In this document: positions 56,159 through 64,000 of the stretch, piece after piece
Layout: the number at the start of each line of letters is the position of its first letter
Numbering within the stretch: the stretch's first letter is position 1
Assembly: GCA_036927565.1 (NCBI GenBank)
Contig: JAYESD010000001.1
Span: 287,877,560 to 287,941,559, forward strand
DNA from: Tuctoria greenei
Lineage: Eukaryota; Streptophyta; Magnoliopsida; Poales; Poaceae
Length of the DNA: 64,000 nt
Reading direction: 5' to 3'
Position numbers and translations under genes: made by a program
The notes under the pieces: model-generated
Seen by the model: only the letters and a program-made list of their open reading frames with translations
The model's database searches: none
What the model was told of the DNA's origin: nothing

Positions 56159-57066
56159 TGATAGGAAAATTGATGAGTCCCAATCTTCCGAAAGGTAATG
56201 GATACGTCGATTGATGTGGAGATCTCAACGTTGATGATCCGAGGCTCTCGAGTAGAACACGAACAGCCCCTGCAATCACTACACCACCGCTCCGTTGGTT
56301 ATCAACCGTGCTTTACACGATTGACCTCACCAAGAAGGCTAATCCCTGCAAGTGCAACCGAGAACACAAGCAAGAATGTAGAAGACACGATCTGAAATCG
56401 CGAAGTTGGGGTTTTACAAACTGTAGAACAGCGATATTATTAATCTATGCAAAACCCAATTGTCTATGGTGGCTACTATAGAGTATACATAGGTGGGAGG
56501 ACGTCCAAGGGGGTGTTTGGGTCGTGACCTAACCCTAATACACGAAAATAATGGACTTAGAGTTGATACAAGGCCCAATGGCCCAATACGGTGGCGCAGC
56601 ACCCTGACAGATTCTGTACTTGATTTTGTTTCGACGATTCCCGTCGACACCGAACGTATTTTGACCTGGGACCGGCGCCATTGGAAAGTTTATCCTCTCC
56701 CCTTTCCGTGCATATGTAGAACGTCCAAAACGGAGTTTGTATGCATCCTGGGCGTCCGTTTTAGTGCGTACTGCTCCTGGACTCCGAGTTGGATACGATT
56801 TGGAGTTTGGTTCGGTTTCCATCTTCTTTGAACGAATTCTCTGGTCTTCCACGTCCCTAATACTCCCTCCAAGTACTCCTTGAACCTCTCCATGGATCCT
56901 AATCACAAATAAATCATTAAGTAGCAATCTATGCTCAAAAAGATATAAGGAAATATATAAGAACAAGTTCACCTCTGAAATTAATTGTTGTGTATGAACT
57001 CTATTGATTGCATCTTGTATGTTCAATGGAGTGTTGTTTGTATCCATAGAAGTGATGTCCTCATCA
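56159..57066 (-). repeat. Right LTR (minus orientation, complete)
   Basis: 908 bp from TGATGAGGACATCAC (57066) to TTCCTATCA (56159), followed outward by the target copy TGAAG at 57067. Confidence 0.9.
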
Positions 57067-57071
57067 TGAAG

Positions 57072-60000
57072 GGAAGACCCTCTCAAACTGGTAAGTCGAA
57101 GGGTAAAAACTTGAACTCACACGAATACCGGACTAGTCCGGTAAGTGTCCGGACAAGTCCGGCCTCCCAGACTAGCCATGTATACAAACAACAACGACTA
57201 CTCTTTAGAACCTTTGATGCCTCCTATGTGTTAATGAGAAATAATATTGGCAAGGTTTATGCTAATTATGTTGGGCCACGCCATGGGAACACAAAATCTC
57301 ATGTGTGGGTGCCCAAATGTATTGTAACTAACCTCCAAGGACCCAAGCAAGCTTGGGTACCTAAAACCAAAGCATAATTTGTTTTTGGAGGCCTATTCCT
57401 CCGGTGGATCCAAATGGGTGCTAGACAGTGGCTGCACCAACCACATGACCGGAGAAAGAAGAATTTTCGTGGAATATGAAGAGAATGAGAACCCAAACGA
57501 AGGTATCTACTTTGGAGATAATAGTCAAGGAAGGGTGCTCGGTACCGGTAAAATTGCAATATCTTCTATACACACACTTTCTCATGTTTTACATGTTGAA
57601 TCCTTAGATTATAACCTGCTGTCCATATCTCAACTATGTGACAAAGGTTATAATTGCTTGTTCACTAACGAGGGTGTGACCTTCTCTAGGAGGAGTGATG
57701 GTTCCATTGCATTCAAGTGTATGTTGAAGGGAAAGCTTTACCTCGTTGACTTCAACAAGGATAAAGCCGAACTTGACACATGCTTGATTGCAAAGACCAA
57801 CATGGTTTGGCTGTGGCATAGACGGCTAGCGCATTTGGTATGAGGAATCTTCAAAAACTCCTCAAGGGCGATCACATCCGCGGTTTGAAGGATGTTGTTT
57901 TTGAGAAAGACAGGCCTTGTAGCGCGTGCCAAGCCGGGAAGCAAGTTGGAGCACCTCATCCCGCAAAGAACGTCATGACTACAACAAGACCGCTCGAACT
58001 ACTTCACATGGACTTATTTGGTACAATTGCTTACATAAGCATCGGGGGTAACAAATATGGTTTAGTAGTTGTTGATGACTTTTCTCGCTTCACTTGGTTT
58101 TTCTTTTTGCATTATAAGTTAGAGACACAAGGAACACTCAAGAAGTTCTTCAAGCGAGCTCAAAACGAATTCTCATTGACAATCAAGAGTATTTGAAGCG
58201 ACAACGGCACGGAGTTCAAGAACACACAGGTGGAGGAGTACCTTGATGAAGAGGGTATCAAGCACGAATTTTCAGCGCCATAATCGCCACAACAAAACGG
58301 AGTTGCCGAAAGAAAGAACCGAACACTCATAGAGATGGAAAGAACAATGCTCGATGAGTACAAGACCTCGGATCAATTTTGGGCAGAAGCGATTAACACC
58401 GCTTGCCACGCCGTAAATCAACTTTATCTTCATCGACTACTCAAGAAGACATCCTATGAGCTACTCACCGGTAACAAACCAAATATCTCATATTTTCGAG
58501 TTTTCGGTTCTCCATGTTATATCCTGAACAAGAAGCCTAGGACTTCAAAGTTCGCTATGAAGTCCGATGAAGGTTTCTTGCTTGGTTATGATTCGAACAC
58601 TTACGCCTATTGTGTTTTCAACAAGGCCTCCGGACTTGTTGAAATAGCACGTGACGTAGTGTTCGATGAGACTAATGGCTCCCAAAAGGAGCAAGTTGAT
58701 CCATGTGAACTAGGTAAAGAAGAAGCTCCCTGTCAAGCATTGAAGAGAATGGCTCTAGGTGAGGTTCGCCCACAAGAGCCACCTCCACACGTACATGAGG
58801 AAGATGAACCACAAGAGAAGATCAACGATCAAGGGGGAGCTTCAACACAAGATCAACCACAAAGATACCAAGATGATCAACAAGTCAACGAAGGCAATAA
58901 CTTAGGGGGAGAAGCATATAATCATGAAGATACAACTCCTCAAGTGCCACACCCAAGAGTACACCAATGCGTCCAAAGGGATCACCCAATCGACAACATC
59001 ATCGGTGACATCCAAAAGGGAGTAACCACTAGATCTCGCATAGCTAACTTTTGTGAACACTATTCGTTTGTATCCTTTTTGGAACCACGCAGGGTTGAAG
59101 ATGCATTGAAAGATCCGGACTGGGTGGTGGCAATGCAAGAAGAATTGAACAACTTCAAGCGGAACGAAGTATGGGAACTTGTGGCAAGACCCAATGCAAA
59201 CATCGTCGGCACCAAATGGTTCTTCCGCAACAAACAAGATGAACACGGGGGTGGTGACAAGGAACAAGGCACGACTTGTGGCCAAAGGTTATTCACAAGT
59301 CGAAGGTTTGGATTTTGATGAGACTTTTGCTCCAGTAGCTAGGCTTGAATCTATTAGAATATTACTTGCATATGCTACTCACCATGATTTCAAGCTGTAT
59401 CAAATGGATGTGAAAAGCGCATTCCTCAACGGACCAATCAAGGAAGAGGTGTACGTGGAGCAACCACCCGGGTTTGAAAACAAAGAGTTCCCCGACCACG
59501 TGTTTAAATTGCATAAGGCTCTCTACGGCCTCAAACAAGCTCCTAGAGCCTCGTATGAGTGTCTTAGAGATTTCTTAATTGAAAATGGTTTTAAGATTGA
59601 CAAAGTAGATTATACACTGTTTACAAAGAATTTTGATGATAATCTTTTTATTTGTCAAATTTATGTTGACGATATAATCTTTGGGTCAACTAACCAATCT
59701 TTTTGTGAAGAATTTAGTAAATCATGACAGACAGGTTTGAAATGTCAATGATGGGAGAGTTAAAGTACTTCTTGGGATTCCAAGTACGGCAGCAGAAGGA
59801 AGGAACGTTCCTATGCCAAACCAAGTACACGCAGGACATACTCAAGAAGTTTGGTACGGACAAGGCGAAGCCCATTAAAACCCCCATGTAAATGAATGGC
59901 CACCTATACCTTAATGAAGATGGACCTAGCGTCGACCAAAAGGTATATCGCTCCATGATTGGATCTCTACTCTATTTATGTGCATCTAGGCCAGATATTA

Positions 60001-60614
60001 TGTTGAGTGTCTGTTTGTGTGCAAGATTTCAAGCCAATCCTAAGGAATGTCACTTGACAGCCATAAAAAGGATCTTGAGATATTTAGTTCATACACCCAA
60101 CCTTGGCCTTTGGTACCCGAAAGGCTCAAAATTCAATCTCATTGGTTACTCCGATGCGGATTATGCTGGGTGCAAAGTAGATAGAAAAAGCACTTCCGGT
60201 ACATGCCAATTCCTAGGGAGATCCTTAGTTTCTTGGTCCTCCAAGAAACAAAATTCCATTGCCCTATCCACAGCCGAGGCGGAGTATGTTGCAGCCGGCA
60301 GTTGTTGTGCTCAACTCCTTTGGATGCGACAAACTCTAAGGGACTATGGTTACAATATGAACCATATTCCACTCCTTTGTGACAATGAGAGTGCCATTAA
60401 AATTGCCCACAACCCAGTTGAGCACTCCAGAACTAAACACATAGACATAAGACACCACTTTTTGAGAGATCATGCCATGAAAGGAGTCATAGCCATATCA
60501 CATGTCAACACTCAAAAGCAATTGGTCGACATATTCACCAAGCCACTTGATGAAAAACGGTTTTGCAAACTCCGAAATGAACTAAATATCCTTGATGCTC
60601 GGAGTGTGGCTTGA
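57072..60614 (+). pseudogene. SIRE pol (protease, integrase, RT, RNase H), broken
   Basis: Resumes the gag frame with GRPSQTGKSKGK. A short palindrome pair lies in coding sequence at 57126-57162, giving RTSP repeats. Protease: LDSGCTNHMTG (about 57420). Gag-pre-integrase: WHRRLAH (57815). Integrase core: LLHMDLFG, VVDDFSRFTWFFFL, SDNGTEFKN and PQQNGVAERKNRT (57995-58330). RT: FDETFAPVARLESIR, ALYGLKQAPRA and the YVDD motif (59300-59690). RNase H: DADYAGC...KSTSGTCQFLG and STAEAEYVA (60150-60300). Stops lie at 58194, 58269 and 59888. One-base shifts lie near 57837 (a lost G), 59247 (an extra G) and 59718 (a lost A); a TAA/TAG-type stop at 57375 separates gag-like and protease parts. The element is dead in this copy. 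Confidence 0.92.
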
Positions 60615-61596
60615 AATGTTGCATACCTGTATGAATTCTTCAAATATGTTGTTTTGGACTATGAAAATCACCTCTCTCATTTTTTCCCGAAAAACTATGT
60701 CAATTACTAGATCTTGGTGAATTATGATCATTGCTCGATTGTTGTATGCTTACTTATCATATTCATAAAAATTATTTGATTTGATCTGCCCCTCTATTCT
60801 CTGATCATGAACCTTCAAATATATATGAATGGGCTATGCAATTCTTTCCTGGTGACCATGGACTAATCTGTGGTTACCCGGACTAGTCCGCACATGCAGA
60901 CTAGTCCGCAGAGTGCCGGTTAGGCCGGACTAGTCCGACAGACCACGGACTAGTCCGATATTGCTCTCTAGATGAGTTCGGACTAGTCCGGTCACCTCCG
61001 GACTTGTCCGATTTTTCGTGTCCATGACCCTAGCCGCCACCAAACCCTAATCCCTTCATCCTCCACTCTTACTCACGCATTCTCTCTCTTCCGCTCGAGC
61101 TCCCAAGGCGATTTCTTGCTCCATCCACCAAAAAGCTTCGCATTTGGGCAGAAATCAAGCTTGTCCACTTGGGGATTGAAGCTAGCGGACTTGTTCGGCC
61201 TTCAGCACCCCTCATCTCCAAGTTTCAATCGAATTCTCCGGTAATTTTCACCCAAACCCTAGAAATCTCAATTTTCTTCATTGTAGATCGAACAGCCTAG
61301 CATCTTTCACTATATACATGCCTCCTTGCTGTATTATGTTCTTGCTAAGCTAATTGTGCATTAAGAATCAACATTTGTCCAGTTTCTTAGGCTTTTGAGT
61401 TTGAATACCGGACTAGTCCGGTCCATGCACGGACAAGTCCGATCCCCCCGGACTAGTCCGTGCCTGTACACCGGACAAGTCCAATGTTTCTGAACTCAAA
61501 ACCTAATTCTTCAATTCCTTAATGCAATTCCTTGCTGCTCTTTCACACCTATGCCTTGTGTCATTCATTATCATTCATACCACTCATTCTCAGGTC
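60615..61596 (+). other. SIRE pol to env-like interval, palindromes and possible leader with intron
   Basis: Palindrome copies occur at 60878-61010 and 61408-61478, with a degenerate one near 61195. Between them is a CT-rich stretch with AACCCTA words, like plant 5' leaders, and a donor-like CCG/GTAATT at about 61240. Just before the env-like ATG is TTCTCAG/GTC, an acceptor-like site at about 61593. This suggests a spliced transcript for the env-like ORF. Confidence 0.45.
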
Positions 61597-63156
61597 ATGT
61601 CGAGCTCCGACAATGATGTCTCCGATTTTGAGGCCGAGATGGACCATGAGGTGGCACCTCGGACCTAGACGGGTCTTGGCAAGAAGCGCCAAGAAAGACC
61701 GTCCGAGCCAGCCCAGTCTCCTCCACAGGCTTGGAGGAAGGTGCTAGCTAAGAAGCCAATCTCTAAGGCAGCTGCATCATCGAGTGGCCCTCGCCAAGCA
61801 AAGGGCAAGGGAAAGGGGATTGCTACGAGTCTGGTTGGCCCGTTGAAACTTCATGCTCCAAGGGAAGGGGTCTGGGACCCAAATGAAGAGAAGTTCAACG
61901 GGAAGGGCAGTGACTCGGCGGCCAAGTTCAGAAGCATCGATTGGTATGGCCGACCGAAGCAAGCGGCTGATGGAAGATTCTGGTGCAACTTCCATGTTGA
62001 CTTCTACAGATCGGTGTATCTCCCAATAAAGACACCAGTTGTGCACAGTCAGTGGATTGACTGGGCACATTTTGAGAAGAAGGGTTGCTCACCGTTCACT
62101 GATGTAGTGAGAGCCATTTAGAAGCATGGACTAAGAGATCTGTTTACTTTCAGAAATAACTGGAATGATGAAGTGATTGCGCAGTTCTTTGCGACCTGTC
62201 ACTTCTCTAGTGAGGATGAGGAGAGTGTCACTTGGATGACCCATGGATCCAAGTACAGCATTACTCAAGAAGATTTCGCTAGCCTGCTTCATCTTGACAC
62301 CACAAGATCTGATTGCTTGGTCATACACAACATTGGTGTCATTGACAAGGATAGGATGAAGTTCCTATATGATTCAAACTCAAAGTTCAACCCTCATTCC
62401 ACCAAAAACATGAAGCCATTCTTTGTGGTGTTGAATAGAGTGTTAAGGAAGACAATTGCTCCCAAGGATGGAGATGTTGGGAGTGTGCAAGGATACCTCC
62501 GGACTCTGATGAGAGTCATAAGCAAGGACCGCCCATTTGATGTGGCGGAGTACATTTGGAATGATATGGTGAACATATCCTGCACTCCCAACAGATCTTG
62601 CGGATATGCTCCTTACCTAATGTTTGTGATTGAAAAAGTCACCGACATTGAGTTTGTGAAATATGTGGAGCATCTCCCCTTGAGGCCTCAAATGCCTCAA
62701 AAGCCGAGTGTGCAGGCTGCTCCCTCGCCGGCCTCCAGTCCCGAGGCACCGGCAAGAACAAGAGAAGATGTCAGAGCTGCTCCAACTTCAAGGGCAGCCC
62801 CTCAGAGAGGATCAGCTAGTGGAATCCTCAAATACATGGCTGCCATCTTCACCTCCTGCAAGAAGGCCGAAGTGAAGGCCCACAAGCTCAACATGAAAAG
62901 AAAGGAGGGCATGAAGTACATCAAGGCAAATGTGAAGCAAATTTGCTAGAAGCTGGAGATCGACCCCATTGGATCTCTAGTGATTTCTGAGGACTCCGAC
63001 CCGGACTACACTGAGCTCGGGCCCTTGACCCCATCCGAGCTTGCCTACTTTGGCGTTGGGGGCTCGAGCGGCTCCGCCCCTCCTCCTTCTCCTCCTCATC
63101 AATCTGAAGATGAAGAAGACGAAGACGACGATGAGAGGATCGACAGTGAAGAGTGA
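61597..63156 (+). pseudogene. SIRE env-like ORF
   Basis: A 519-codon frame from ATG 61597 to TGA 63154-63156, broken only by three amber codons (61666, 62119, 62947). Segments: an acidic start (SSSDNDVSDFEAEMD), a Lys-rich part, a conserved core (FNGKGSDSAAKFRSIDWYG, FATCHFSSEDEESVTWMTHG, CGYAPYLMFVIEKVTD), a Pro/Ala linker, a basic helix (KKAEVKAHKLNMKRKEGMKY) and an acidic tail. Its place after pol matches the extra ORF of SIRE elements. I see no signal peptide or membrane segment, so the name env-like refers only to position. The function is unknown. Confidence 0.75.
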
Positions 63157-63597
63157 AGACATTAGGACCCTCCTCTCCTTCTTTTTGGTGTCTTGATGCC
63201 AAAGGGGGAGAGATTGAGGGGGATTCTTAGCTTTAGCTATAAGGTGCGAGGAGAGAGCTCTCTTTATGTTTTCTTAACTCTTTTGTGGCTTGTAATGTTT
63301 TAACAATGATCTTATGTTAATTATGGTTCTGTGATGCAATGATTTGATCCTTTGAGTAGTGTTTATGAAAACTGAGATTTTGCTCTAAAATGACATATAT
63401 TCTTGCTGTTGGTTGATTAAAGTCAATTATGTCATTCTTTATGCTCCAGTGTACTTAGTTATGCATCCCACCATAAAGAATGCACATATGGATTATACTC
63501 TCACTGCTTGATGTATTTTGGACCCATATGTGCATGCTTTATGAAAATCTCAATTTTTATCATATTTTGTGAAATCTCAATTGGTTGTCATCAATCA
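63157..63597 (+). other. SIRE 3' untranslated region
   Basis: AT-rich sequence between the env-like ORF and the polypurine tract, with one internal AAAGGGGGAGAGATTGAGG near 63197. No coding seen. Confidence 0.6.
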
Positions 63598-63613
63598 CCA
63601 AAAAGGGGCAGAT
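63598..63613 (+). promoter_or_regulatory. Polypurine tract of SIRE
   Basis: CCAAAAAGGGGCAGAT directly before the LTR start TGAAAGTGC. Confidence 0.85.
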
Positions 63614-64000
63614 TGAAAGTGCATCTAGGACTCCCTTGTGGGCTTTGGATGATTTATGACAAGCAATTGAGATCATAACCTCCTTGTTGAGATGAGTGCA
63701 GGATTTTAATAGGAAAATGAGCAAAGTGCCAAAAAGAAGGAAGAATGAGAAGCAAAGTGGAAATGAGCTCAAGGAAGAAGAGTAGTAGATTATTGTGTAT
63801 GGAGTGTGTTAAGGAAACACACCCCAAGAGCTCAATCACAATTAAACACACACATTGCACAAAGTTACATAGGACCGGACTAGTCCGATCACAACCGGAC
63901 TAGTCCGATACCTTTCTGCACAAGATCAGACAAGTCCGATAAACATTGGACTAGTCCGATATCCTTTCTGACTAGAATCGGACTACTCCTCCCCAGTGCG
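63614..64000 (+). repeat. SIRE 3' LTR (start only)
   Basis: Matches 49244 onward with few differences; the palindrome array begins at about 63872 and continues to the window end. Confidence 0.95.

Larger units (their letters stand above)
52951..57066 (-). mobile_element. Inverted-LTR gypsy-related element nested in SIRE
   Basis: 4116 bp flanked by TGAAG. Right end: a complete 908-bp LTR in minus orientation (57066 to 56159, TGATGAGGACAT...CCTATCA), then a primer-binding site and gag on the minus strand. Left end: 246 bp of gypsy 3' internal sequence with polypurine tract in plus orientation, then a second LTR in plus orientation (53197-54096), which lacks only its last 8 bp. The two LTRs thus face each other, not the same way. 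Pol is absent. See the findings for possible origins. Confidence 0.85.
49244..64000 (+). mobile_element. SIRE-like Ty1-copia element (3' LTR cut by window end)
   Basis: 5' LTR 49244-50809, primer site 50812, gag and pol interrupted by a nested element (52951-57066), env-like ORF 61597-63156, polypurine tract 63598-63613, and 3' LTR from 63614 to the window end. The order gag, protease, integrase, RT, RNase H, then an extra ORF after pol is that of the SIRE/Maximus lineage. The first 300 bp of the two LTRs are almost identical, so insertion is fairly recent. Even so, several stops and frameshifts are present. Confidence 0.92.

Overview
The window is plant nuclear DNA, almost certainly from a grass (Poaceae) with a repeat-rich genome. 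The basis is the repeat content: Ty3-gypsy elements with LTRs starting TGTAACACCC, Tat-lineage elements with an antisense accessory ORF, a Ty1-copia SIRE element, and several CACTA (En/Spm) transposons with TNP2 and TNP1-like genes. The species cannot be told from the sequence. There are no rRNA or tRNA genes, no CRISPR array and no conserved single-copy host gene. Nearly all coding sequence is transposon-derived and broken. The exceptions are two short intact paralogous ORFs at 13899-14528 and 15513-16229.

Layout, left to right. (1) 1-2941 is the 3' end of a gypsy element (pol tail, polypurine tract, 2.85 kb LTR) carrying a dense array of the palindrome CGGACTAGTCCG. (2) 2942-23197 is a CACTA element (CACTA-1) whose left end lies under or beyond that LTR. 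It has a TNP2 pseudogene on the minus strand at the left, a TNP1-like pseudogene on the plus strand at the right, long subterminal repeats and a right terminus ending TAGTAGTG. Inside it sit a second CACTA (CACTA-2, about 8451-13300) with a transposase_24/Ulp1-protease gene, and the two acidic-tail paralogs. (3) 23198-24309 is the 3' end of a Tat-like element (Tat-1), which CACTA-1 entered. (4) 24310-25605 is a minus-strand gypsy LTR fragment. (5) 25606-40584 is the 3' half of a second Tat-like element (Tat-2) with an antisense gypsy-type ORF. That ORF is split by CACTA-3 (26221-36017), which has matching ACG target duplications. (6) 40585-42612 is a 26-bp LTR remnant, an old 385-bp direct duplication and a MITE. 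(7) 42613-49243 is a non-autonomous copia element (Copia-N) with a long leader and gag only. (8) 49244-64000 is a SIRE-like copia (5' LTR, gag, pol, env-like ORF, start of the 3' LTR). A 4.1-kb gypsy-related element with inverted LTRs is inserted between its gag and pol, flanked by TGAAG duplications.

The elements form a nested stack. Most left halves lie outside the window, because each insertion landed inside an earlier one: minus-strand LTR remnant, then Tat-2, minus gypsy LTR, Tat-1, CACTA-1, long-LTR gypsy. To the right, Copia-N was entered by SIRE, and SIRE by the inverted-LTR element.

The most unusual signal is in the Copia-N leader. Nine stem-loops, repeated in a tandem copy to make eighteen, share a fixed 17-nt loop (consensus GAGTAACCAACGTGAAA). 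Their stems differ in sequence but stay paired, including G-U wobbles, which points to a structured RNA. A second strong signal is the same palindromic array (CGGACTAGTCCG / CGGACAAGTCCG with a shared spacer) in two unrelated retrotransposon superfamilies.
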